This document shows, piece by piece, positions 41,927-53,162 of a stretch of DNA of 64,000 bases; the stretch's first letter is position 1; the number at the start of each line of letters is the position of its first letter. Where the stretch lies: assembly GCA_033558025.1 (NCBI GenBank), contig JAUCEF010000007.1:1-64000 (forward strand). The letters are read 5' to 3'. The DNA comes from Phytophthora sp. 'mugwort'. Taxonomy: Eukaryota > Oomycota > Peronosporomycetes > Peronosporales > Peronosporaceae. The position numbers and the translations under genes are program-made. Under the pieces are notes generated by a model that was given only the letters and a program-made list of their open reading frames with translations, searched no databases and was not told where the DNA came from.

Positions 41927-43096
41927 ATGGTCATGCAGAACGTCCTGACCACAACGCCGCCGAGCGTGCTCCACACTACCATCGCGCACGTCTCCAAGCC
42001 ATCTGTCTCTGGGGCGCACACGTATACGCAGTACCTCGTGAGCGTATCGGACGAGCGCTCGCCCAACCTCAACTGGACGGTCTATCGTCGCTACTCCGAG
42101 TTCCGCAACTTTAAGCTCGCACTCGAGGAGGCCATCACACGCGGCGATATGTGCGCACACTGCGCCATCATGTCCAAGCGCACATGCTTCATGATTTTCC
42201 CCCACCGCCGACTCTTCGGCAATTTGCGCGAGAAGACGCTCGAGGGGCGCCGCATCGGACTCAACTCCTTCCTCGACGCCGTCGCCAAGCACGCACGCAC
42301 ATGTCGAGAAAGCATGACGTGTCAGACGCGGCCGCTGATGGACAAGTTCCTCATGGTCAATGACATGCGCTACACGTACTTGAACGTCGACATGAGTGAG
42401 GCCAGCTGCGTGGACCGAAGCAGCAAGGCCACCGCGGCCGAAAAGCACGTCTCGATGAATGGTCTCTCACACCGTTCTTCATCAATGGTGAGCCGTTCTG
42501 ACCGACTGAGTGACTACTCGGACTACCACGAAGATGCCGTACGGAGCTGCACCGAGGAGTGGACAAACACCGGCAGTGATGAGTTGCCTAAACAAATGAC
42601 TGATCCGAAGGCAGATCAGCCCCAGGAGGAGGCGTCTACGACGAAAAACACTACGCAGGAAGACAACCAGCTGCAGCAAGATGAGAGCGGGCTAGCAGTG
42701 AAACGCAAAACAATGCTGAACTTGTTGGCCTATTCAAACGACCGGCGCTCTCGCACAAATTCGTGGAACGACAATAACCCGCTGCCCTCCGCTCGCCAGA
42801 GTCTTAACTCGGAGTGGGAACGCTCCTTCTACAAGCAACCGCCGTCGAGCACGTCCACGTCCCGTCACTCGGACCCTGGGCTAGCTCGCAACGAATTGCT
42901 TAACTTCACCCGCGGAAGCTTTTCGGGGGGCGGGCGCCCGCACCGCGCCGAGGGCCGGCCGCGCTCACGAAAGGTTCACTTGTCGTCGGCCGCCAAGCGC
43001 GTAAAGAAGCTCGAGGAAGAGGAAGCACGTTTCTCTTTACTTTCGCAGACCCGAAAGCCAAAGTGTCTTCCGCGGTTGGCGCCTATCGCCGAGTAG
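41927..43096 (+). CDS. PX (phox homology) domain protein
   Basis: Single-exon gene of 389 residues, ATG at 41927. Residues ~15-145 form a PX domain, which binds phosphoinositides, usually PI3P on endosomes. Visible features: TVYRRYSEFRNFK (the RRYSEF motif whose Arg contacts the 3-phosphate), MIFPHRRLFGNL and EGRRIGLNSFLDAV. A CxxC (CAHC) interrupts the middle. Residues ~150-389 are Ser/Asn/Gln/acid-rich and disordered, with a basic segment (RAEGRPRSRKVHLSSAAKR) near the end. No BAR or other second domain, so a specific sorting-nexin identity cannot be given. It is the first conserved gene inward from the telomere. Confidence 0.85.
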   Translation: MVMQNVLTTTPPSVLHTTIAHVSKPSVSGAHTYTQYLVSVSDERSPNLNWTVYRRYSEFRNFKLALEEAITRGDMCAHCAIMSKRTCFMIFPHRRLFGNLREKTLEGRRIGLNSFLDAVAKHARTCRESMTCQTRPLMDKFLMVNDMRYTYLNVDMSEASCVDRSSKATAAEKHVSMNGLSHRSSSMVSRSDRLSDYSDYHEDAVRSCTEEWTNTGSDELPKQMTDPKADQPQEEASTTKNTTQEDNQLQQDESGLAVKRKTMLNLLAYSNDRRSRTNSWNDNNPLPSARQSLNSEWERSFYKQPPSSTSTSRHSDPGLARNELLNFTRGSFSGGGRPHRAEGRPRSRKVHLSSAAKRVKKLEEEEARFSLLSQTRKPKCLPRLAPIAE

Positions 43097-43647
43097 AGCA
43101 ACGCTTCATGGGCTCCCGTTAGACCTCCACTCAGCCAAGTCTGCCGGCATTGAAGACGGCGCTTGCCATGTACAGTGCTTATCTATCGCAACAATAACTT
43201 ACAAACAAAGAGAACATCATGAGCTTGTACTCTCTCTTGCAGTCGTGATATGGTGTCTCTTCGTCGGGGAAGCGGTGCAGAACATTACTACGTAGTAGTT
43301 CGTTGGCGACATACACTGCGACTCGAGGAGCCGTTAAATTGCATGTTGTTCCCGGCGTTATGCTGCGTCGCTGCTGGGTTCGCGCTGGACTCGCCGTAAG
43401 ATCGCATTAGACGTATCGCCACAGGCGATTCGGCTGTTGGTAGCGTACCCCGTAGCGGCGTAACAACGCCGAGGTGTCCGTGCGTCATGTCGCCGTGAAC
43501 GTCTTGGTTGACACTCAAACCGGACGCAAGGAAGTTCCTAGACGATCTCGCATCTATAAAAAACGTCATTTTGAATGTTGTAGGTCAGTAATCCAGGTTG
43601 AAGTGTAACTTTCTGTGACCGCCTATCTACAGCCGACGAGCTATTTT
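43097..43647. other. Convergent intergenic region
   Basis: Separates the 3' ends of the PX gene (+) and the permease gene (-). Only short ORFs without domains; nothing else seen. Confidence 0.6.
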
Positions 43648-45758
43648 TTATCCGGTAATCACCCGGACGCCGCCTAGTGACGCGATGGTATGCGCGAAAT
43701 CGTAGTTTGGCTGCTTGATGAACATGAGGTTCTTGGGCTGACTGTACTTGCGCGAGACCCACTCGACCATGGCGGGCCCGAACGGGCCCTCGACGCTAAG
43801 GAAGTTGAGCTTGATCTTTAGGTACACGTGGTCGAACATGGACACCGTCTCCTTGAAGCCCTCCGGCACAGCCGTACCCCGCTGGTGGCAATGCACGATG
43901 AACAGCGTGTGGGTCTGCTCGTTGGTGCGCACATACAGAATGGCCTTATTGATTACGTTCAGGTTCGGCGTCTTACAGAAGAAGAAGACGGCCGGCTCAT
44001 TGATCTCGCGAATGAATCGCGCAATCGTCTGGCCGCCGCGGGCTCCCGTGCGCAGAGAGTGGGTCTCGACCTCGTCGTCGCTGCGTTGAGACGGGCATAA
44101 CTGCCGCATGCAGTAGAGACACATCCGTAGCAGGAAGGTGCGCTCAAACATGATGTACACCAATGACAGCACCGCGATGAAGTAGAGTGAGAAATATGTC
44201 AGAATCGTTGGGTCCCCTAACAAGTTTCCCATGAACGTGGTCATCACCAACGACACACCCAGGATGCAGCTCCACCAGGGCGCGATTACCGTGCGCGGGA
44301 TCTCAGCGCGCTTAAACTTGAGTAACATGCAGCCGGTGCCGAACAGCGTCATGAGGCCCAGGAAGGCGTACGTATACACGCCCGAAAGAGTCTCCGTGTC
44401 ACCGTGCAAGATTAGCACCAGACTCGTAGCCACGAGAAAGTAGCCGATGATGATAAAATGGTTCGTTCCACGCGCCTTGTTCACGTGAAGCAGGAACTCC
44501 GGCACCACGCGATCGCTTGCCAGTCGACGCACGAGACCAACAATACCGACATACGCAGTAAGTACAGCACCCGACAGCACAACGAACGCGTCCAACGCCA
44601 CGATGAGCTGCATCTTCTCGCCCGCAACCTTCAGACCCATCTCAGCTAAAACGGTGTTCTTCTTGTCCACGATGCCGCCAGGGCCATCCAGTGGTAGCAC
44701 ACCGAGCGACAGGAGAGAAATCATCGGATTGAAGATAGCAACACCCCACCACATGTTCTAATTGACGTCCAAAGCACACAGAAAGAGTCAAAGTTAGTCA
44801 CAGACAAACTCACGTCAAGCCCGCGGCATTCAAATTAACGTACCCGAAGAGTTTTGGGGAAGACACCTTCAGCCTGCTCCTCCACAAACTGCGACGACGT
44901 CTCAAAGCCAGAGATACCCAGCATAGCAGTCGATGTGCCGAAGAAGATTGCTGTCAGGAAGTTGCCCGAAATAATGTCTCCCGCCAGGTTAATGTCCGGG
45001 AAGCCTGTATCAAAGTTCGCCTGCAACGTCTGGAAGTCATCTTTCAGGACATAGATCGCAGACAGCACACAAAGCACCGTCAGCGTTGTAGCGTGAGTGA
45101 TAAAAATCACAAGTGCTACGACAGCGCTTTCTGTGATGCCGATGAGACTCAGGATCGCAAAGACGAACAGCAGGCCGATCGTAGCCGGCACGATCTCGAG
45201 CGATGGCACGTGAGAGGCCAAGTAATTGCAAGCTGACGTTCCAGAGACCACGCCTGTGGCAATGTATGATAAGATCGCGAGCGATGCAGCCATGGCAGCC
45301 AAGCGCTTGGACGTGGTGTTGAGCAGGACGTTATACGAACCTCCGTTAAGTGGCACGGCGTTAAGCACCTCTCCGTAGATGAAACGGTACAGGTACAAGA
45401 TGCCGGCCACGACGGCAAGAGCCACCGGTGCAAGCTTACCGGCCTTGGACGCAACAAGCCCCGACACGTACAGGCAGCTGGACAAGATATCATTCCCACA
45501 GATGGCCGTCGCCAGCCACTCTGAGAGCTTGGGGTGGTCCATGGACAGGTGCGCCTGGATTTCGTTCAGCTCACTGTCGCTTGCCACCGTCGACGAGTTG
45601 TCCCCCCAGCCGGGGAACTCCCAGCCCTTGAGCGCATTCGAGTCCTTGTTCACGTGCAGCATCAGCGGACTCAGTGGTGGCGTGCTAGCGCCGATGCCCA
45701 ATCGTGCGTGGCTCGGGATGGCCCCATAACCGGTGGGAAGCTGTTCCTTGTCAGCCAT
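43648..45758 (-). CDS. APC-superfamily amino acid permease
   Basis: Two exons: 44844-45758 and 43648-44757; intron 44758-44843 (86 nt, GTACGT...TTAG) joins ...PKTLR to NMWWG in phase. Total 674 residues. After a ~95-residue cytosolic N-terminus come about 12 hydrophobic helices (for example LAPVALAVVAGILYLYRFIY, TIGLLFVFAILSLIG, LTVLCVLSAIYVL), with GNDILSSCLYVSG at helix 1 and a conserved SGFETSSQFVEEQ segment typical of cationic amino-acid/APC transporters. The last ~150 residues are cytosolic and resemble the soluble tail of bacterial-type APC permeases. It probably takes up amino acids at the plasma membrane; the substrate cannot be told from sequence. Confidence 0.85.
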
Positions 45759-46246
45759 AATCTGAGTTGGATTGGTGGCACGGCAACAACTCAGAACCGG
45801 AGACGTGAGCGGCTCTTGGCGAGTTTGGTTGTGTGCCCAACAGTCAGCACAAGATCTACACCAACCACCGATCTAATACCGGTACACGTAGGTGGCCCGA
45901 TTGAAGGCAAGATGCAGCGATTCAAGTGCACGGGAGGGGAATCTTGTGGGAAGTTATTGTCCTCGAAACCCCGCTGGCAGGTGACCATGTAACGCTTCAG
46001 CTGCACCGCGCTGCGGTCCGCAGGTGTCGCGATTAATCGCCAGAAACTCCAATGATATCCAGTTATCATCGCTGCGACTGGTCGTGGGGACTTTGCAGCG
46101 CAATGACATTCCAACAGTGAAAATATGCGAGGTAGGAGCGGAACAGCAATACATTAAGCGTTTATTCAGCGCAATGTGTTCGTCTGTTTGCAAACTTTCT
46201 CGTGAGAGGCGCACATACATCTTTGCACATCTCGGTTGGGCTGCAC
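45759..46246. other. Intergenic region between permease and thioredoxin genes
   Basis: 488 bp holding the permease 5' flank and the thioredoxin 3' flank (both minus). Short ORFs only. Confidence 0.6.
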
Positions 46247-46948
46247 CTACAGTTCATTCAGCTGCTTTACGTTGCTGCGCAGAAGTTCCTCATCGGCACC
46301 GGAAAACTTTCAACCAAGCAGATGTCCAGAGTCAATCAGGTGAACTTGGTACTTCAACGCGACATATTTCGTACCGAGAGCGACTGCTGGAACTTGCCGT
46401 CCTTGAAGTAGAAGAATGTGGGCATCGACTAACAACGAAACACAAATGACGAAAATTAACGGAAAGTGCCGACCTCAGTCGTTGGAAGCAGTGTCCGCAC
46501 TTACATGGACGCCAGCCTTGGATGTGGTGTCGTTCAGCTCATCGACATCCAGCTTGGCAAAGTCGATGCCATCGTACTTGGCGCTGCGCCACAGCATTAA
46601 GATAGCCCTAATGAGTCACTAGTTCACTACCAATCTACCACAAATGACCGCAGCCCTCCCACCTTAGCTCGTCGTAGATGGGGCCAATCATTTTGCAGGG
46701 CGGGCACCACTTGGCCGTAAAGTACACGATCGCTTTGCGACCCGTTCCCTCCTGAACATAATGACATCTCCTGGTCACGATCTACTCAACGCCAAGCAGC
46801 AATCAGCGACCGCACGTACCGTGGCAATTTGCGTGTACGCCTCGTCCGATCCAATGATCTTCACGCGACTGCGCGCACCCGTGGACAAAGCACGGCTGCC
46901 GTGCAGCACGAGTGCACTCGCCCGGGACGTGAACACCTTCCGCATCAT
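46247..46948 (-). CDS. Mitochondrial thioredoxin, WCPPC active site
   Basis: Five exons, all phases consistent: 46820-46948, 46663-46751, 46505-46583, 46375-46428, 46247-46306; introns of 68, 79, 76 and 68 nt. Product of about 136 residues. The basic, Ser/Ala-rich start (MMRKVFTSRASALVLHGSRA) looks like a mitochondrial targeting peptide. The thioredoxin fold follows: AIVYFTAKWCPPCK (Cys59 and Cys62), PIYDELSAKYDGIDFAKLDV, SMPTFFYFKDGK (with the cis-Pro), FSGADEELL. Thioredoxins reduce protein disulfides. The usual WCGPC is WCPPC here, which is expected to alter redox potential. The start is the first of two ATGs (46948 or 46945). It shares a ~155-bp divergent promoter with the lipase gene. 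Confidence 0.9.
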
Positions 46949-47089
46949 CTTGGCTCTTTTGCTCTCCAAAAATTAGGTGCGGCTGACATTTCGCTGCGTG
47001 TAACTTCGAGTCAATATGGTGATACCGCCAGCATACCGGTTTGATCTTGAACCCACATTTCCAGTGGACGAGCTCCTAACGTTATTGTA

Positions 47090-47099
47090 TCATTCTCGC
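47090..47099 (+). promoter_or_regulatory. Initiator-like element of the lipase gene
   Basis: TCATTCTCGC, close to the oomycete initiator core (TCATTYYNCA). The same ten bases precede the La gene at 62138-62147. It lies 6 bp upstream of ATG 47105, so translation may start at the second ATG (47138). Confidence 0.4.
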
Positions 47100-47104
47100 C
47101 TCAG

Positions 47105-49794
47105 ATGGAGTGCCCTGAAGAGAGTCGCGACGACCGCATGACCACGCAGGCGGAGCGACGCGCCGAGCTACAGAAGCTGTCGAGCGAGGAGGGCGAGTGG
47201 GCGCTGTACCGTACGCTGTGCCAGTTCCGGCTAGGCTACTTTTCGTTCCTGGTGCTCATGTGCATCCTCATGTTCAGCGTTACGTTCCTCATGGAGATCT
47301 TCTTTGCCATCTTCCTGCCCAGCGCACGCATGGACCCGTACTTCACGGTGCGAGCCATTGTACTTCTTGCTATCCTGCCCTTCGCGCTGATCTTTCTGTC
47401 CTACTGCTTCGAGGAGTCCAGTCGCCTGTTCCTGGACGCCATCGACACGAGGGAGGGCAGTCTGGCCAATTTTCGTCTCTCGCTCTGTGTCTGCATTCAC
47501 TACTTGCGGCATTGGCGTGAGATGCCCGACGACCGACTGGAAAGAGAAAGGTTCGATGCGTTCCGACGTGATGACGAGGACCAGGAAGCTTGGGCCCGAT
47601 TTGTGAGTTGGGTCACTGCTGGGCCGAGGTTTCTGCTGAGCACCATCTACACGGACGACCCTTTTAACGACAAAGACAAAGCGTCCGAAGATGAGAAGAG
47701 ATACGAACTGGAGTTGCTGTTTCAGAGACAACAGAGCGTGGAATTGGGCCACAAGAACAGCAACCGCTTCCTGCGTCACAGAGGTAGCAGTCACAGCAGC
47801 AGCAGTAGTAGCAGTGACGACAACTCGCCTTCGGATCGGTGGAAACGAGCGTTTCAAGCTGCAAGCACGACTGTCAAGTTCAATACTACGCACTTTGATG
47901 GACCTCAACTGGACTTCTCCACTCTCGTCATCACGGATGTACTATGCCCGTTTGTTTTCGAGCTGATCACGATGTGGACATTCATGGTCTCGCTACTCGC
48001 AAACATGTCTCCTCTGGCGGCATTTCTAGACTATATTCAACGTGGCTTCTACATGCTGGCGATCTACTTGGGCGTCTGGATGATCTGCCACTTTTGCAGT
48101 GCTCGAAATCGTAAGATGAGAGAGTTTGTGAGCAACTATCGACGCCGATACCGTGATATGCAACGAGAGCTACTCGAGATGGAGAATGAAAAGCGAGCTG
48201 AGCACCTTTGGTTGGTGAGTATCGGTTTTCGTGCTGTGGAGCAATTCCAAACCAATTTCTTCACGTTTGTGGAGGCTATCTTTGAGTTTGGTGGGCGTCT
48301 CCGCGAGATATGCAGCCTTTGGCGATCGACAGCAGAAAATGAAATGAAAGCAATGAACGAAGAGAAACAACCTCTGCAGTCTGGTAATGAGGCAGAATAC
48401 AAGCAGCCAGAAGAGAAATCGGAATTGATCGCTGAAGGCACATGCGACCCTGTTAAGGACGCCAACGAGACACAAGAGGCGCTGGAAGGCAAGCAGCGCA
48501 TACACAAAATTGGTGAGCGTATCAACGATTTGAACCTTTGGTCAAAGTTTTCTTACGACCGTCGGCTTCGAATCTTGTGTCCAATCGTCATCTTGAGTGC
48601 GATGATCTCATTCTACGCATTCTACGTCGGTTGGGGCATCATGGGCGTCTGTCTCATTCTACTTGGCGATACTATTCAGGCCAAATTTCCGCAGGTGCGC
48701 CGTTCACTGCTATTTTAAATTTTGAAGTTGCGCAATCGCTCACCCTTTTTTGATTTTGCTCGTCTCCGCAGATTTTTGGCCTTACGTTTAAGTCCTTCAT
48801 CACTTTCTTCGTAATTTTATCATTTGTGTTCTTTTCGTCGACATGGGCAATCGGAACCTTCGTTCAAGGTGGCGATTTCTTCGTATACCCACCCACGACG
48901 GAGTCTCTCGCTGCCTCGGCTACTCCATTCACGTTAAAGTCAACTAAGTCGCCCGTGCACTGGACACAGGTCGCAGAATATCCCGTATGCGCACTAGACT
49001 TGGAGTCGCTGGATATTGTGGATTTTGCCCTCATCTCTGATGCCGTCTACGGTTGGAACACGGCGGTTCAAATGAAATCGTTCACCCAACGTTTCAATGG
49101 TACTGAACTCGGGGATTGGGAGTACGTATCGCGCAACAACGAAGCTGGAGACCATCAAGTGTGGGCTGAACTCTACTTTCCCACGATCAACATGACCGTT
49201 ATAGCTGTTCGAGGGACAGCTACGGCTACTGACGCTCTTGAAGATCTTCACTATTGGTTTGGAGTGTCTGTGATGCAGGCCGCAAATATCTTCATCCCTT
49301 TCTTGAAGCAGCTTCCCAGCCAGTTTGTCGTGGAGATGCTGTCCATGAAATTTTTCCGATCAATCATGCCGCCCCCAGTATACTCAGAGCTGCTAGACCA
49401 CGTGACTGCTGTTCGCAAACGCGTTGGTGGAGACCGTCTTGTTCTTACTGGTCATAGTCTCGGCGGAGCGATGGCAGCCATGATCGGTGCTAAGACGCAC
49501 ACGCCGGCCGTGTCGTTCTCTGGACCTGGACTGCTATACTCCCGTGGGCGCTTCGATGTAGATGACGAATCTATCCGCGACTACGTGATGACCGTCAAGC
49601 CTCGGCGAGATATCGTGCCACAAGTGGACGAATTGGGCGGCATGGTCCAAGAGATCGAGTGCCGACGCGACAACCCGCTCGCCTGTCATAGCACGATCAC
49701 GCACATGTGCGAGCTCTACGCTGCATGCGGCGACAAACGCAAACGCGACTGGTCTCATGCCACGCAGTGCCAACAGTACTTCCACGGCAACTAA
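47105..49794 (+). CDS. Membrane-anchored class 3 lipase (lipase_3)
   Basis: Two exons: 47105-48694 and 48772-49794; intron 48695-48771 (77 nt, GTGCGC...CGCAG) joins ...QAKFPQ to IFGLTF in phase. About 870 residues. The N-terminal ~560 residues contain several hydrophobic segments (FSFLVLMCILMFSVTFLMEI, ILPFALIFLSYCF, ITMWTFMVSLLANM, FYMLAIYLGVWMICHF, ILSAMISFYAFYVGW, FVILSFVFFSS) with charged and Ser-rich loops. The C-terminal ~300 residues are an alpha/beta-hydrolase with LVLTGHSLGGAMA (nucleophile Ser, about residue 759), RRDIVPQ (likely Asp) and CHSTITHM (His). It probably hydrolyses acylglycerols or phospholipids at a membrane, comparable to diacylglycerol-lipase-like proteins with multi-span N-termini. 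Start could be Met1 or Met12. Confidence 0.88.
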
Positions 49795-49859
49795 AGCACT
49801 TCAACTTGAGATATGACCGGGTCTGAGAACCCATTGGGTTTGACGGGTCATATCGTAGT

Positions 49860-49910
49860 GGGTTTCTCAGACGGGTTTCTCAGACGGGTTTCTCGTGACG
49901 GGTTTCTATC
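49860..49910. repeat. Short tandem repeat GGGTTTCTCAGAC
   Basis: Three to four copies of a 13-bp unit (GGGTTTCTCAGAC, last ones altered) between the lipase and the PP1 inhibitor genes, within the presumed promoter of the latter. Confidence 0.75.
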
Positions 49911-49932
49911 TTGTCATTCAGGTAAAAGAAAG

Positions 49933-50367
49933 ATGAGTCGCGTGGCGCGCGAGGAAGTGACGACGGAGATGACGACGACGTCCCCGTCCACTACCACAGC
50001 GCCAGTCTATCGCATAGAGCTGCAGCCGCGGCAGCATGTGACGTTCGATGAGAGCGTCGTGGACAACGAGCACCTCGGACGAAAGCGCTCGAACAGTAAG
50101 TCGATTAGCACCTTCTCGAAGACCTTTAGTGGCTGACCTTACAGTGCTATAGAATGCTGCATCTTCCACAAAAAGCGGGAGTTTGGCGAGAGCTCCAGTG
50201 AGAGCAGCGAGGACTCGGACGAGTCGGACAGCGGTGGCGAGCACCATCACCAGCACTACCCACATGACTGCAAGCACAAGGTTCAGCGACGGCGGACGAG
50301 GCCGAAGAAGCGCGCACCGTCACCGTCGTCGTCGGATGAGGAGAAGATGCCTGCGCCGTCTCAGTAG
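49933..50367 (+). CDS. Protein phosphatase 1 inhibitor-3 homologue (PPP1R11/YPI1)
   Basis: Two exons, 49933-50095 and 50153-50367; intron 50096-50152 (57 nt, GTAAGT...TATAG). Product of about 125 residues. Family core: RQHVTFDESVVDNEHLGRK (HVTF is a PP1-docking RVxF-type motif; VDNEHxGR is the family signature), then KCCIFHKKREFGESSSES (family: KCCCIYxKxxxFGESS) spanning the splice site. A His-rich stretch, CKHKVQRRRTRPKK and an acidic/Ser C-terminus follow. It binds and regulates PP1 catalytic subunits. The Lys codon of the core is split by the intron (A/AA), which supports the model. Confidence 0.9.
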
Positions 50368-50599
50368 AGAAGCCAAACAAAAATTAGATATTATTCAATA
50401 CACACGCGGCGTTGTTTCTGTCAAGAGAGGCGATGGAGAGAAGCATTTATGTATTAGGACGTAAGCTGTTATTGACTTGCCAACAATGTTCCCGTCGGGA
50501 AACACCTCCACGCTATAAGAACTGCGGACATAGATGTTAGAAGTAGTAGGGGCCGTTCGCACGAGTCTCGTGCTACTCCTGCTTCTGCCCAGCGTTAAT

Positions 50600-53002
50600 T
50601 CACTGAGTGGTGTTCGTTGCGGTTTCCTCTTGGAGCGATTCCCCTTTCGCTTGAGTCTTCCCTTTCGCCTCATTTTCCGACGCCTCCGACTCCTGCATCA
50701 ACATTAGCGCATTTTTCATCAGTCCCTGACTTTCTAGTATGTTGACAGCACATGCACCACCTCATTACCTGATTTTGGTCGACAATCAGCATGCAATCGA
50801 TTATCGCGCGCGAGTTCAGCAGCGAGTTGTCCCATAAATTTAGCAAATGGAGCAAGAAGTTGTGGCGCAATCCGTGGTCTAGGAGCCTATGTTCAGAGAA
50901 AAAAGAGGCCGTCATCGAATTACTTCGCATGAAATACACAAAAATACAGCGAGCACGCACCATTTTCCGTGTTTCCGAGCAAACATGCGGCACGAAGATG
51001 CTACCATGAAGTCCGCTAGGATTCTGCACAAAATATGAGTAGTCAGAGGCCAGTCATGATCAACACAATGCTTGCAAATTGCACGTACTTGAACTCTTTG
51101 ACGTGGCGGTTCCACTTCTTCATAAATTCCTTCTCTTCCAGTGAAACATCTTCAAACTCGTCAAGTAACTGATTCGTTAAAATTTAAAACAAATCAAACG
51201 TCAGGCACAAGCTTTGTCTTAAAAGCGACGGTCAGACAGCAGTCCATTCAGTCGCCAATATAGATACATACCCGCTCGCTCTGTTTCGTGATCCAGGTCT
51301 CATCAACATCGTCGTCGCTGTCATAGTCCTTTTCATGGTCCAATACCACAGCTCCAGTTCGAGAGTGAAAGTACTGGCGCTGAAGGAGAGGAACATAAAA
51401 CTCCTGGGGCTGTTCTTGCGAAAGCTCGTCCATTTCATCGAACTCTTGCATCAAACCTTCGACAGCTTCCACTGCTTGTGACCCGTACGGACTATACTTC
51501 TTTCCGGACATGTGGGTAAAGTGGTGCTCGAAGCGACTCGGCTCCTCATTCGGGAACATCTCAAGCTCAGACAGAGCCGAGCGACGACCGGAACTTCCTT
51601 TCCGCGGATGATGTTCTTGCATGACCATCACATAAATGTGCGGGATGTTATCGTGGCCAACCTGCAGTACAAATGCATTAAACGTTCAGTTAGTTCATCT
51701 AGTTTAAATTTGAGTGCCCTACCGCAGACTCACCGTGGCTTGAAAGCGGAAGCGGTCATGGGAAGAAACCAGGTGAGCCACGAGCCCACGCAATGATCCA
51801 GCATACATGTTGCACCACGCGCACGAGTACTCCGAGCGCTTTTCACTCATTCTGCGCAGCATTGAATGATAAAGGAAATGGAACCATACCTGCAAGACAA
51901 ACCAAAATGCAGCGTAAGCGAAAATTTTCTGTACAAGATATAAATACCCCAAGCATTCTGAGCAAAAACATACCCCTGCACACGGCTTGCTGGTGGTGGG
52001 GGTAATATCCCGCTTTGGAGCTGCTAACGTGAAGCTCTCGTCATATTGCTTGCTTTCGCTTTCAATCTTCAATTTCGCACCGCAGATGCTTGCAAGACGC
52101 TGCATCTTTTTCGTCTTTGGCAGAGGATCCCATGTGATACGGAACTCGCACTTGACGCCTGCAGCACCAGCGCAGAAACATCCCAGTAGTTAGAACCCAA
52201 CGAATACAACCACCAATTCTTTCATCACGCACTCACCACCATGCGCCGATGATGCAATAGCGGGTAGCTCAACAGTAACGTATCCCATACGACGACGCGA
52301 CACGTTGAGACGCAATAGGTTGCCGAACAGAGGCTTGCGCCCGTTGGTACATTTCAATAACAGGTCCTTCCCGCTCACAGTAGTCGCCACCGACGGCGCT
52401 GTAAACATATAGGCTGACTGAGCAGCTATCGTCTCACCAACGTCGCTTATTTCGACCACCTGGAAGACCACCGCGCATATGTCCGCGTTCAGGTGCAGGA
52501 ATTCCTTCGGCAGCGCCACATCTTTGGGGCATGGTACAGGAATTAAGCACGTGGCCAGCAGCGTGAACTGGTTGTCGTCGAACTTCTTGCCTTCGGCCGT
52601 GACGAGCGAGATCAACACTCCTGGGTGCTGCTTCTTGCTCTTGAAGCTCTCCATCGTGTCGGACATCATGCCAATCTTAAACTCCTTCATGATGGCGCCG
52701 GCCTGCGCCATCTTAACCTGCAGCTTCGGCTGGTTCTTCTCCCCTTTGAACTCTATCTTCGTCTCCTGTTTCTTTTGCTGCCAGGCTGGATCCAGACGGT
52801 AGCTCAGCGTCCGCGGTAGGAACAAGGGGCTTTGCAGGTGCTTGACCTCCAGCAGCTTGTAGAGCGCCGTTAGCCCGTGATAGGTCTCAGCAAACTCCTC
52901 TTCCATGTGCTCCTGGCGTACTTTCGTGCGGCGCTCCTTGGTCAGTGGCAGCTTGCGCTCATGGCTCTCGTCGCGCTTGCGCTTGCTGCTCATGTCCGCC
53001 AT
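50600..53002 (-). CDS. SUZ12: SUZ12 homologue, Polycomb repressive complex 2 subunit
   Basis: Eight exons in phase: 52237-53002, 51974-52158, 51734-51889, 51272-51661, 51089-51168, 50961-51023, 50769-50886, 50600-50692; introns 65-103 nt. Product of about 616 residues. Exon 3 holds a C2H2 finger (CAWC...HLVSSH, Cys340/Cys343/His356/His361) followed by DRFRFQ, as in SUZ12. The VEFS box spans exons 4-7: RQYFHSRTG, DSDDDVDETWITKQSER, LLDEFEDVSLEEKEFMKKWN, then RMFARKHGKW and LRHNFLLHLLNLWDN. The N-terminus is basic (SSKRKRDESHERKLP). SUZ12 scaffolds PRC2 and is needed for H3K27 methylation by the EZH subunit. Start taken at ATG 53002, not the in-frame GTG upstream. Converges with the PP1 inhibitor gene. 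Confidence 0.88.
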
Positions 53003-53162
53003 GGCGCCCGTCACTCTGTAACTCCCGCGAACCTGGAGGAGAAATGCGGGCAGCCAACCCCGACTACCTCGTGAATGGCATACATATGCTTTCCTATAGG
53101 TTTTGAGGATATCTTACCACCGAGGGATATGCGCTTTCGCAGGTATCTCCGAATCTGATTCC

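Noticed and set aside
47231..47908. 225-residue minus-strand ORF opposite the lipase gene
   Set aside because: Shadow of a strongly biased coding region; no domain.
48826..49794. Separate secreted lipase starting at MFFSSTW
   Set aside because: The intron 48695-48771 has good splice sites and keeps the frame with the upstream membrane part, so it is the second exon of one gene.
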